Source: Pedobacter suwonensis | GTDB lineage: Bacteria; Bacteroidota; Bacteroidia; Sphingobacteriales; Sphingobacteriaceae | Direction of reading: 5' to 3' | Assembly (NCBI RefSeq): GCF_900111825.1 | Contig: NZ_FOJM01000012.1 | Location: 1-64,000 of the forward strand | Length of the DNA stretch: 64,000 nt | Shown: positions 1 through 9,501 of the stretch, piece by piece | How the letters are laid out: each line of letters opens with the position of its first letter | How positions within the stretch are numbered: the stretch's first letter is position 1 | The notes under the pieces: model-generated | What the model was told of the DNA's origin: nothing | The model's input: only the letters and a program-made list of their open reading frames with translations | The model's database searches: none | Translations under genes and position numbers: made by a program

Positions 1-3000
1 AAGGTAGTTCGCTATCTGATTGCTTCGCTGGTCTAGTTCGGCATAGCTCATCACCTGTTCTTCATCCCTCAATGCCACAGCATCAGGTGTTTTACCTGCC
101 TGCCGAGAGAATAAATCAAGGATGGTCAGCTCATCCGGATAAGCAACTTCCGTAGCATTAAAACCATAAAGCAACGCCTCCTGCTCACCCGAACCCAATA
201 CTGCACCTATCCCTATACCCCCCTCTGGTTCCCTTAACATCAGCTCCAGGATCCGGTGGTAATAAACCATAAACCGTTCAACCATATCACCGCTCACAAA
301 ATTACTCTGGTAACATAAAGAAAGGTTAAGCCCGCCTCCGGTACGGTCGACATTCAGGTTGAACAGCGAGTTGTTCCTCGTTTCACCCATAACGGCTTCA
401 CCACCATCAGCACCTTCCTGTTCAGATAAGGCCGAGCCACCACCATCACTCAGCTCTTCATGCTCCAAAGCATCGTAAACATGGAAATCCACATAATTGA
501 ACAGCACATCGGTGATCGGGTTCTGCTCACCGGCCGACTCTTTCAACGCTGACACGATCTTCGAAAAAGATAAACGCTCATAAGCTTTCTGACCGTTCAG
601 CTTTGTATTGATCCCCTCTACAAAAGAAAGCCAGCTCCCCTCACCAGGAACAGTGACCCTAAAAGGTACCGTGTTTAAAAAACAGCCCAGGATCTTGTCA
701 CCGTCCTCCAAAGCTGGCCGGTTGTTCGTTACCATCCCAACCGTCAGGTCGTTATCATAGCTCAGCATATACAGACCATACACAAAGGCCGAAAAACAAA
801 GTGCTCGTACACTCACCCCCGAAGAATGGTTCCAGGCGTTTAAACCCGCAAGCAGGCTTTCATCCAAACGCGAATAGTGTGTCCGGTAAACCAATTCCTC
901 TTCCACAGAAGAAAATGAAAAACGTTTATAACCCTTCAGCTCATCCTGCCAGTAAGACCGCAAAACCGCATCCCGGGATGCAAGTTCCTGATCGATCACA
1001 AAGTCAAGGTAACTGTGCGCTAAGCCCGAAGGGCGGAAACCAGGATCCGATGAAAGGCTCACCAGTGTATTATGGAGTTCTGTATTAAAAGAGGCCTCAC
1101 TCCAGCCGTCAATAATCGCATGGTGGCAAACCAGGCATAAGCAGCTCCGCCCATCCCCAAGACGGAAAACAAGCAGCCGGAACAGCCCCGACAGTCCAAG
1201 CCCAAACGGCTCATCCCTGTCCCGCTCCAGTGCCTCACGGATAAAAGCCTGCTGGGCTGGCACAGACAGACTGCAAAGGTCATGGTGGCGGATATCGGCA
1301 ACACCCTGTGAAAAAACAACCTGTAACAGTTCAGCACCATCACCCTGGTAAAAACCGGTCCTCAGAATCGAATGCTTATCGATCAGGAGCGCCAACGCAT
1401 GGTCCAGCAGCGAAAGGTAAGCATCAGGGTAGCGCACCACATGCACCATCTGGTCATGGTAAAGCCCGCGTTCTTTCATCGAATGGTAAAGCATGCCCTT
1501 CTGGATATCACTGGCAGGGTAAACCGCGGTGACCATGGAGGCATCCAGCGAAGGGTTTGAAGCCAAAAAGGACAAACGGAGACCGGCATAGGCAGACAGC
1601 AGTTCCTCAACCGCATCCTCTTCTTCTACCAAAGCAGATACAGGTACCAGCCTCGGGCCAAGCTCTGCAACACTCTGGTAGGTAAACAGGTCGGCAATGC
1701 TCATCTTCAAACCCAGCTCACGGTTGATCCGGCTAACCAGTTTCAGCGCCAGCATCGAATCACCCCCAAGACTGAAAAAGTTACTGTTCAGCCCAACTTC
1801 ATCAACCTGGAGTACCGAAGACCAGATCCGGCACAGCGCAATATCAGCTGCACGCCCGGGGGCAACATACAAACCGTCACCATGGTAGACCGGGGCAGGA
1901 AGTGCCTTACGGTCCACCTTCCCGTTTACCGTCTGGGGAATAAAATCAACCTGCACAAAGTGCGAAGGAACCATATAATCGGGCAGCAGCCCCGAAAGGT
2001 AAGCGCGTATCCCGGACAGGTCTATCTCCTGCAGACCAACCAGGTAGGCACACAGGGAAAGGTTGTTCCCATCATCCTCCCGTACAATTACAACCGCATC
2101 GGAAACCAGCTCATGTTCCAGCAAACGCCCCTCTATCTCGCCAAGCTCGATCCGGTGACCACGGATTTTAACCTGGTGGTCAATACGCCCGATGTATTCC
2201 AGTTCCCCGTTCGGGCCCTGGCGGCAAAGGTCGCCTGTACGGTAAAGCCGTTCACCCGCACGGTAGGGGTTGTCCACAAAACGGGAAGCGGTCAGCTCCG
2301 GACGGTTCAGGTAACCACGGGAAACCCCAGCCCCCCCGACATAAAGCTCACCGCTTACCCCACGGGCTACCAGACGGCGCGATCCATCAAAAATATATGC
2401 AGACAGTGTGGGGATAGGCACCCCGATATTGCTCACATTGCCACGGATGTCTTCTGCAGTGATCAGCTTATAGGTTACATGGACCGTAGTCTCGGTGATC
2501 CCGAACATATTCACCAGCAGGATATCGCTGTATTTTGCATACCAGTCTGCAAGCTTTAAGGGTTTAAGTGCCTCCCCGCCAAAAATAATATACCGCAGCC
2601 GCAATGCCCCGGGCGCCAGCCCGGATGCCGATTCTGCAGCAATCAGGTTATAAAATGCCGATGGGGTCTGGTTCAGTACCGTAACACCCTGCTTAACCAG
2701 CAACGAAAGGTATGCGGAAGGGTCGCGGGCAACCATTTTGGAAACCATAACCAGTTTGCCCCCGTAAAGCAGCGCACCGTACATCTCCCAAACACTGAAA
2801 TCAAAATACGGGTTGTGGAACATCGTCCAGACATCTTCGGCACCGAAATCAAACAAAGGATCCTCATGGAAGAACAAACGCACCACATTCCTGTGCTCTA
2901 CCAGCACCCCCTTGGGGTAACCCGTAGTACCGGATGTATAAATCACATAGCAAAGATCCTCAGGCTGGTTTACCAAGGGCAGCCTTTCGTCTGTGCTTTC

Positions 3001-6000
3001 CTCCTGCCCCAGCACATCCTGCACAACCAACGTTTCTATCCCATGTGCCACTTTATAACCGGCAGAGGTAACCAGCAGCAGGACAGCTTTACTGTCGTCC
3101 AGCAGGTAACTGATCCGGTCTGCAGGATAATCAAGGTCCATCGGAAGGTAGGCTCCACCGGCTTTGAGGATACCCAGCATACCGATAACGGTTTCATGGC
3201 TCCGCCCGGTTAACAGGCCTACAATGCTGTTGCGCCCAACACCATGTGTACGCAGCACATGTGCCAAACGGTTGCTCAAACGGTCAAGCTCACGATAACT
3301 CAGCTCCAAATCATTGTCAACCAATGCAATACGATCCGGACACAAATTAACCTGCTCCTCAAAACAACCTGTAACACTAGCCGATAAGGGATAACTAACT
3401 GTGGAATGATTAAATCCTGAAAGTAATTTTTCTTCTTCCGCAGCATCCATATAATGAAGATCAGCGATCTTTTCATTTCGAGGATTTACAATGGATTCAA
3501 ATAGCATGGTTAAATGCGTAATCATCATCTGCACGGTTTCAGGTGCCAGCAGTTCCGTATGATAATTAAAATCTATGGCAATCGTTTCACCTGTTGTAAC
3601 ACATAATAACAAAGAGTAGTGAGTTTGCTCCTTGTTATGTATATTTTCAATTTTGAGATCCGTTTCCGCTTCCGTTATAGAACTGACAGGATAATTTTCA
3701 AAAACAAGCAAACTGTCGAAAAAATCTTCATCAAATCCGGTAATTGCCCGGATATCCGATAAAGGTGTATGGCTGTATTCGCGGGAAACAGCATGCTCTT
3801 CCTGTATGGTTGCCAACCAGTTGATGATATTTGAATCATTCTCTACTGTAATACAAACCGGGATCGTATTGATGTATAAACCCACACGGTCTTCAACATC
3901 ATGAATTTCAGCTACCCGGCCAGAAACAGTCGTGCCAAAAACAATCCGGCTTGTTCCCGTATATCTTGAGAGGAGATAAGCCCATGCACCCTGAATAATA
4001 GTATTTAAAGTCAGGTGATTACGCTTTGCGAAATCCTCAAGTCCCTGCGCCAGGTCTTTCCCTGCAACGAATGGCGTGAGCTGATTTCCCAGCTGTTTAT
4101 TTCTAAGCGCTGTTTGATGTATAAAAGGAATTAGGGTTGGCGATTCCAGCCCTGCCAAATAATGTGACCAGTGTTTGGCCGCATCGGTTTTGCTAATTTT
4201 TGCCTGATGCATGATCAGGTCTTTAAAATAATCTACCCTAAACGAACCAGATAAAGATTCGCCTGACCTGAACTGTTTATATAAAATAAGGAATTCTTTA
4301 ATCAAAACGGACATAGACCATCCATCCAATATAATATGGTGGTTCGTCCATACCATTTTTACCCGGCCTTCAGCCAGTAAAATAAGGCTGATACGCATTA
4401 ATGGTGGATGCTCCAGATCAAAAGGTTGTTGGCTATCTTCCTTCAGAAAATTATTTAATGCCTCTTCAAGAACTTCTCCTTTTAAACTGCTGTAGTCAAC
4501 AATATTCAATGGCAGCTTGGCATTTTGAAATACACACTGCACCGGTTCATCAAATACATTATAAAAAAAAACTGTTCTTAATATACTGTGCCTGGCAATC
4601 AGCTGTTTCCATGCATTTTCAAAGTCGCCTATCCCCAGTCCGTTCACAAAGTCGCAAGCGAACTGAACGATGTAAGCCGCAGAATCTTCCTGGTATAAAC
4701 TATGAAAAAGAATACCGCTTTGTAAAGGACTAAGCTTGTATATATCCTCCAATTCGGGCTTTTCTTTGATAAAAGCATCAAAAGCGGGATAATCTGTTAC
4801 TTTATCAAGGCCGTAATCTGATGGCGTTTTTACCGGTATATCTATTGAACAGCAATGGTCTATAATTTCATTCAGATAATCACTGTACCTGCTCACCAGA
4901 AATTCAACAACAGAATCGTCATAAAGTGATGTATCGTAACTCCATACTAAATTAAGATGTCCTTCTGCAATGTTTATACTGACTTCCATCGCATTCAGGT
5001 TATGATTGTCGGGGCTATTGTTTTTTCCGGCATATTCAGAAGCAAGGCTAACGAATTCGTTTCCATTCATCGCTGCATCAAAATTCCCCAAATAGTTAAA
5101 AATCAGTTGCCCAAAATCAGCATGAAGAAATTCTTCTATTTCTGCATTTCCACTCAGGTAACGCAACACGCCATAACCTATACCTTTATTAGGAATATTG
5201 CGTATCTGTTCCTTTAACCGGATTATAAAAGCAGATAAAGATTCTCCACCTTCCTTAAACAGTTTAACAGGAAATATAGTGGTAAACCATCCAACTGTTT
5301 TACTTAAGTCAGCATTTTCAAATAGAGATTCCCGGCCATGCCCCTCAAGGGCAAGTACAAATTCACTTCTTTCGGCCCATTCACAAATAACCAGTGTTAA
5401 GGCACAAAGAAGTAAGTCATTTATTTCTGTATGGTAAGCCTGGTTAGCCTGGTGCAACAAACGCTGCGTTTGCGAACCAAAAAACTTAAGTTTAATACTG
5501 GCGTACCCAGGAGTAAGGCTATTCGCAGGGGAACCAGCTGGCAAGGGTTCAAATTCTTCTAAAATACCCTTCCAATAAGCAAATTCATCGCGAAGTACAG
5601 GTGATTCAGCATAATCATGAAGAAGCTTTCCCCATTGTCTGTAAGAAGTGGTTTTCGATCTTGGATTTATTCTTTTCCCCAGCGCAATTTTTCTCAACAT
5701 GACACACAGATCATCCACAATAATCCGCCAGGAAACACCATCTACAGCCAGGTGGTGCACAACCAAAAATAAGCGGTTAAACTCTTCTTCATCGGGCGAT
5801 TTAATAAATACCATCCGAACAAGTATCCCTTCTGTTACTGATAATTTTTGGTGGTAAAATTCACACAGCTCAGAAACATCATAACTGAATTTAATACTGT
5901 CTGATAAATCATTGATATCGGGCACGGGCATGTAATCTCCGTAAGATTGGATTGGCGCCTCATTCTCAGAAAAAGTATACCTGAACCTTAAGGCATCGTG

Positions 6001-9000
6001 CTGATTAATTAACTGATCAAGACATGCAGCTAAAGAAGCACTGTCTACTGATTTATTTAAGTTTAGCAGAAGTGACTGATTAAAATGGTTTACATTCCTG
6101 AAATCAGCTTCAAAAAAATATTTCTGTATAGGGAGTAAAGAAGCGCTTCCCGCTAACCGTCCTTGTTCACTCCATATTAAACTATTTTGATTTAACTGTT
6201 CCGCTAACCTTGAAATCGTCTGGTAATCGAAAACATCCTTAACCCTAAAGATTAATCCGGCTTCCTTCGCCCTGCTCACAAATTGAATGGCTATGATTGA
6301 ATCTCCCCCGAGTTCAAAAAAGTTGGTATGAATACCAACTTCCTTAATATTCAATAATTGGCACCATAGCATAGCCAGTTTTTCTTCAATAGGATTTGTT
6401 GGTGCAGCATAACCTTTTGTTAACAGGGATGACAGATTAGGATCTGGCAGGGCTGACCGGTCTATTTTATTACTCGATGTTAGCGGGAATTCTGCCATCC
6501 TAATGTACAATGATGGCAGCATGTACTGAGGCAGAATTGATTTCAAATGGTCATATAAAGCACTTTCATGCCATTCTGTATCAGCGATTACGTAGGCTAC
6601 AATTTTTTTATTTTCCTGTTCATCGGCATGGATTTTTACCACAGCCTGGTTAATTGTCTCATATCGCTCCAATGCAGCTTCTATTTCGCCTAATTCAATT
6701 CTGTATCCCCTTATTTTTACCTGATGATCTATCCTGCCGACATATTCAATATTGCCATCAGGGAGCCATTTTGCAAGATCTCCGGTACGGTATAAAACAG
6801 GACAATCTGCTTTTTCACTTTCAAAAGGATTTGGGATGAATCGTTCAGCTGTCAGCTCTGGTCGGTTAAGATAGCCCCTGGCTACCTGTATTCCGCCTGT
6901 ACATAATTCACCCGTAACACCTATTGGAGCAGGCTGATTATTCTCATCCAGTATATAAATCTTTACATTATCAAGTGGTTTACCGATTGTGCTTTTATAA
7001 CCATCTATAATAGGATGATCAGACATGGTAATATAAACGGAACTCTCTGTAGGTCCGTAACCATTAATTACAGTAACTCCTTTTTCCTGCAAAAGTGCTG
7101 TCAGCTTAATATTGATGACCTCTCCGGCTGAAATAATCGTCTTTAAAGAGAAAAGATGATCAATTAAAAGTACCTGGTAAGAAGGAGGAATTGTTGCTAT
7201 GGTAATTTCATATTTTCGGATGAAATCCTTCATATCATCCATTGATAATTGGGTACTCCTGGTTGGAATACAAAGTTTTGCTCCTGCGCCTAATGTTGAA
7301 AACAGCTCTGCACAAAAAATATCGAAAGTGGCTGCAGCAAATTGCAGCACATGGTCTTCGGTATTTAGTTTCAAAATCCGGATTTGCCCTGCCGCCAGGT
7401 TATAAATACCTCCGTGTTCGATCATAACCCCTTTGGGTTTGCCGGTTGTTCCTGAAGTATAGATAATGTAGGCTAAATCCGACTGATGAGTAACAATCCC
7501 TGGCTTCTCCTCTGAAAACTTATTTTTTCTGGCAACAAAATCCCTGATAACCGAATCGTCGATTATAATTTCACACTGACTGTCTGATAATATATAAGCG
7601 ATTCTTTCTTCCGGAAAATCGGGGTCAATGGGGACATACGCTGCGCCAGCTTTCAATATGGCCATAATTGCTGTAATTAACCATTCACTTCTGGGTAATT
7701 TTACGGCAACAAGGCTATCCTTCTTAAAACTTTTGTTTGCCAAAAGGTAATTCGCAAACTGATTGGTTAACAGGTGAAGATCCTTATAACTTAATATGGC
7801 CTGCTCATAAACTACAGCTATAGCATCAGGAACAATTTCAGCCTGTTGCTGAAATAAATCAATCACCGTTTCAGTTTTGCTAAAGCTAATCCTGGTATCA
7901 TTGAATGCGGATAACAACTGATTTTTTTCAGCAGAGGAGAGCATCTCTAATTTTCCTATGGGAACATCTGTCTTTTCACAGATAGAAGAAAGGAGCTGCA
8001 GGTAATGTTGCCCCATATTTTCTATAGTTGATGGCAGGAACAGATCTGTACAATATTCCAGAACAAACTGAAGGTCATCGGGTAACTCGTTTACAGACAA
8101 GGTCAGATCAAACCGGGAAACAGGGTAAGCATAAGGTTCTGCCGAACAATCCAGATTTCCAATAAGAAGATCCTGCATATTTTCCTGATGCTGAAAGACG
8201 AACATCACCTGGAAAAGCGGGCTACGGCTTTTATCACGCTGTTGCTGAATTTTTCTGACCACCTTTGCAAAAGGAACATCCTGGTTTTGATAAGCCTGAA
8301 GCGTTAGCGTTTTAACTTCATTTAAGAGTTCTTCAAACGTCATTTCGCCACTTAGCTTTGTTCTCATCACCACCGTATTTACAAAAAAGCCAATCAGCGT
8401 ATCCAGTTCTGGTAATGCGCGGTTTGCAACTGGTGTTCCAACCGCAATATCTGTTTGATTGGTATGACGATAAAGCAAGACATTAAAAGCACTTAACAGT
8501 AACATATTCATGGATACGCCCTGTTTCCTGGCCAGCACACGAAGTTTTTCTGTTAAAACCGCATCTGTTTTCAGGAACAATTTCATACCATTCGAACTTT
8601 GTTCGGCTGGACGCGGAAAATCAGTTGGCAGTTTAAGCGTGCTTAAATTTTTAAGCTGCTTTTGCCAATAGGTTAATTTATCTTCAATGTTTTCTGCCGT
8701 AAATGTTTGTCTTTGCCATACCGCATAATCGGTGTATTGTAACTTAAGTTCATTCAGTACAGGCAGGTTCCCAGCAATTTTAGCTGTGTAAATCTCTTTC
8801 AACTCCTGCACCAATAAAGGGATGGACCATCCATCACAGGCAATATGGTGGATAACCAGGGATAATAAATATTCGTCAGGCCCGACCGGACATATAGCGG
8901 CCCTGAGCATATGATCACGGCCCAGATCAAAAGGTTGCCGAATAAATGAATGCAGGTAATGATTTAGCTCGCCTGGTTGCTGATCTCCATCAATGCTTAG

Positions 9001-9498
9001 CTTCCAACTGTCTTCGGGAAGCAATTCCTGGTAAGGGCGGCCATCAGATTCCATAAATACTGTTCTTAAGCTCTCATGTCGGTTAACGATCATATTCAGC
9101 GCATCACCCATGGTTTCAGTAGCAACTGCCCCCTTAAGCCTTAAAACCAACGGAATGTGATAGTGCGAGCTACTTTCAAACTGATCTATAAACCAGAGAT
9201 CTTCCTGTGTAAAAGAAAGTGGCAATTTATAACCAGGCACCCTGCTAATTGGCGCTATCTTTTCCCGGAGTGCATTGTCTTGAAAACGATCAGATTCAGT
9301 GGATAAAAATGCCTTAATTTCGTCTTTATGGCTTTTAATAAGCTCTAGAAATGATGGTTCAATAGTTACATCTTTAACAGTAGAAATCATCAGTTTACCT
9401 TCTTTTAAGAAGATAGAGATTCCCTGTTTTCCAGCCTTACCAAGTAGTGAAATAATATGTTCAATCTTGCCAGAGCTAACATTTAATTCATTTATCAT
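1..9498 (-). CDS. NRPS, third protein of the assembly line (docking-C-A-PCP-E-C-A-PCP-C-A..., 3' end off window)
   Basis: The frame is open from ATG 9498 to base 1 (3166 codons seen) and continues past the left edge. Order by approximate residue: TubC-type N-terminal docking domain 1-65; LCL condensation domain from 91 (HHIACDGWS near 220); adenylation domain (YTSGTTGKPKG near 680); PCP (FFELGGDS, 1066); epimerisation domain (HHLAVDGVSWR near 1250); DCL condensation domain (LQSGILFH, then NHHIILDGWS near 1720); adenylation domain (2190); PCP (FFSLGGDS, 2578); condensation domain (DIQKGMLYH, then HHAIIDGWS near 2794); start of another adenylation domain. The pocket of the first A domain reads DIATIAGVY(K), which I cannot assign. 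The second reads DFWNIGMVH(K), the classic Thr code. The start lies 3 nt after the previous stop, so translation is probably coupled. The part below about 3.4 kb is much more G+C rich. Any thioesterase would be off window. Confidence 0.96.
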   Translation of the reverse strand, partial: MINELNVSSGKIEHIISLLGKAGKQGISIFLKEGKLMISTVKDVTIEPSFLELIKSHKDEIKAFLSTESDRFQDNALREKIAPISRVPGYKLPLSFTQEDLWFIDQFESSSHYHIPLVLRLKGAVATETMGDALNMIVNRHESLRTVFMESDGRPYQELLPEDSWKLSIDGDQQPGELNHYLHSFIRQPFDLGRDHMLRAAICPVGPDEYLLSLVIHHIACDGWSIPLLVQELKEIYTAKIAGNLPVLNELKLQYTDYAVWQRQTFTAENIEDKLTYWQKQLKNLSTLKLPTDFPRPAEQSSNGMKLFLKTDAVLTEKLRVLARKQGVSMNMLLLSAFNVLLYRHTNQTDIAVGTPVANRALPELDTLIGFFVNTVVMRTKLSGEMTFEELLNEVKTLTLQAYQNQDVPFAKVVRKIQQQRDKSRSPLFQVMFVFQHQENMQDLLIGNLDCSAEPYAYPVSRFDLTLSVNELPDDLQFVLEYCTDLFLPSTIENMGQHYLQLLSSICEKTDVPIGKLEMLSSAEKNQLLSAFNDTRISFSKTETVIDLFQQQAEIVPDAIAVVYEQAILSYKDLHLLTNQFANYLLANKSFKKDSLVAVKLPRSEWLITAIMAILKAGAAYVPIDPDFPEERIAYILSDSQCEIIIDDSVIRDFVARKNKFSEEKPGIVTHQSDLAYIIYTSGTTGKPKGVMIEHGGIYNLAAGQIRILKLNTEDHVLQFAAATFDIFCAELFSTLGAGAKLCIPTRSTQLSMDDMKDFIRKYEITIATIPPSYQVLLIDHLFSLKTIISAGEVINIKLTALLQEKGVTVINGYGPTESSVYITMSDHPIIDGYKSTIGKPLDNVKIYILDENNQPAPIGVTGELCTGGIQVARGYLNRPELTAERFIPNPFESEKADCPVLYRTGDLAKWLPDGNIEYVGRIDHQVKIRGYRIELGEIEAALERYETINQAVVKIHADEQENKKIVAYVIADTEWHESALYDHLKSILPQYMLPSLYIRMAEFPLTSSNKIDRSALPDPNLSSLLTKGYAAPTNPIEEKLAMLWCQLLNIKEVGIHTNFFELGGDSIIAIQFVSRAKEAGLIFRVKDVFDYQTISRLAEQLNQNSLIWSEQGRLAGSASLLPIQKYFFEADFRNVNHFNQSLLLNLNKSVDSASLAACLDQLINQHDALRFRYTFSENEAPIQSYGDYMPVPDINDLSDSIKFSYDVSELCEFYHQKLSVTEGILVRMVFIKSPDEEEFNRLFLVVHHLAVDGVSWRIIVDDLCVMLRKIALGKRINPRSKTTSYRQWGKLLHDYAESPVLRDEFAYWKGILEEFEPLPAGSPANSLTPGYASIKLKFFGSQTQRLLHQANQAYHTEINDLLLCALTLVICEWAERSEFVLALEGHGRESLFENADLSKTVGWFTTIFPVKLFKEGGESLSAFIIRLKEQIRNIPNKGIGYGVLRYLSGNAEIEEFLHADFGQLIFNYLGNFDAAMNGNEFVSLASEYAGKNNSPDNHNLNAMEVSINIAEGHLNLVWSYDTSLYDDSVVEFLVSRYSDYLNEIIDHCCSIDIPVKTPSDYGLDKVTDYPAFDAFIKEKPELEDIYKLSPLQSGILFHSLYQEDSAAYIVQFACDFVNGLGIGDFENAWKQLIARHSILRTVFFYNVFDEPVQCVFQNAKLPLNIVDYSSLKGEVLEEALNNFLKEDSQQPFDLEHPPLMRISLILLAEGRVKMVWTNHHIILDGWSMSVLIKEFLILYKQFRSGESLSGSFRVDYFKDLIMHQAKISKTDAAKHWSHYLAGLESPTLIPFIHQTALRNKQLGNQLTPFVAGKDLAQGLEDFAKRNHLTLNTIIQGAWAYLLSRYTGTSRIVFGTTVSGRVAEIHDVEDRVGLYINTIPVCITVENDSNIINWLATIQEEHAVSREYSHTPLSDIRAITGFDEDFFDSLLVFENYPVSSITEAETDLKIENIHNKEQTHYSLLLCVTTGETIAIDFNYHTELLAPETVQMMITHLTMLFESIVNPRNEKIADLHYMDAAEEEKLLSGFNHSTVSYPLSASVTGCFEEQVNLCPDRIALVDNDLELSYRELDRLSNRLAHVLRTHGVGRNSIVGLLTGRSHETVIGMLGILKAGGAYLPMDLDYPADRISYLLDDSKAVLLLVTSAGYKVAHGIETLVVQDVLGQEESTDERLPLVNQPEDLCYVIYTSGTTGYPKGVLVEHRNVVRLFFHEDPLFDFGAEDVWTMFHNPYFDFSVWEMYGALLYGGKLVMVSKMVARDPSAYLSLLVKQGVTVLNQTPSAFYNLIAAESASGLAPGALRLRYIIFGGEALKPLKLADWYAKYSDILLVNMFGITETTVHVTYKLITAEDIRGNVSNIGVPIPTLSAYIFDGSRRLVARGVSGELYVGGAGVSRGYLNRPELTASRFVDNPYRAGERLYRTGDLCRQGPNGELEYIGRIDHQVKIRGHRIELGEIEGRLLEHELVSDAVVIVREDDGNNLSLCAYLVGLQEIDLSGIRAYLSGLLPDYMVPSHFVQVDFIPQTVNGKVDRKALPAPVYHGDGLYVAPGRAADIALCRIWSSVLQVDEVGLNSNFFSLGGDSMLALKLVSRINRELGLKMSIADLFTYQSVAELGPRLVPVSALVEEEDAVEELLSAYAGLRLSFLASNPSLDASMVTAVYPASDIQKGMLYHSMKERGLYHDQMVHVVRYPDAYLSLLDHALALLIDKHSILRTGFYQGDGAELLQVVFSQGVADIRHHDLCSLSVPAQQAFIREALERDRDEPFGLGLSGLFRLLVFRLGDGRSCLCLVCHHAIIDGWSEASFNTELHNTLVSLSSDPGFRPSGLAHSYLDFVIDQELASRDAVLRSYWQDELKGYKRFSFSSVEEELVYRTHYSRLDESLLAGLNAWNHSSGVSVRALCFSAFVYGLYMLSYDNDLTVGMVTNNRPALEDGDKILGCFLNTVPFRVTVPGEGSWLSFVEGINTKLNGQKAYERLSFSKIVSALKESAGEQNPITDVLFNYVDFHVYDALEHEELSDGGGSALSEQEGADGGEAVMGETRNNSLFNLNVDRTGGGLNLSLCYQSNFVSGDMVERFMVYYHRILELMLREPEGGIGIGAVLGSGEQEALLYGFNATEVAYPDELTILDLFSRQAGKTPDAVALRDEEQVMSYAELDQRSNQIANYL

Positions 9499-9501
9499 TT
9501 T

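Noticed and set aside
1882..2559. 225-codon plus-strand frame
   Set aside because: It lies opposite the NRPS A2 domain, whose motifs are clear on the minus strand; it is a by-product of the G+C-rich codon use there.
2815..3213. 132-codon plus-strand frame
   Set aside because: Antisense to the same A domain, with no recognisable protein pattern.
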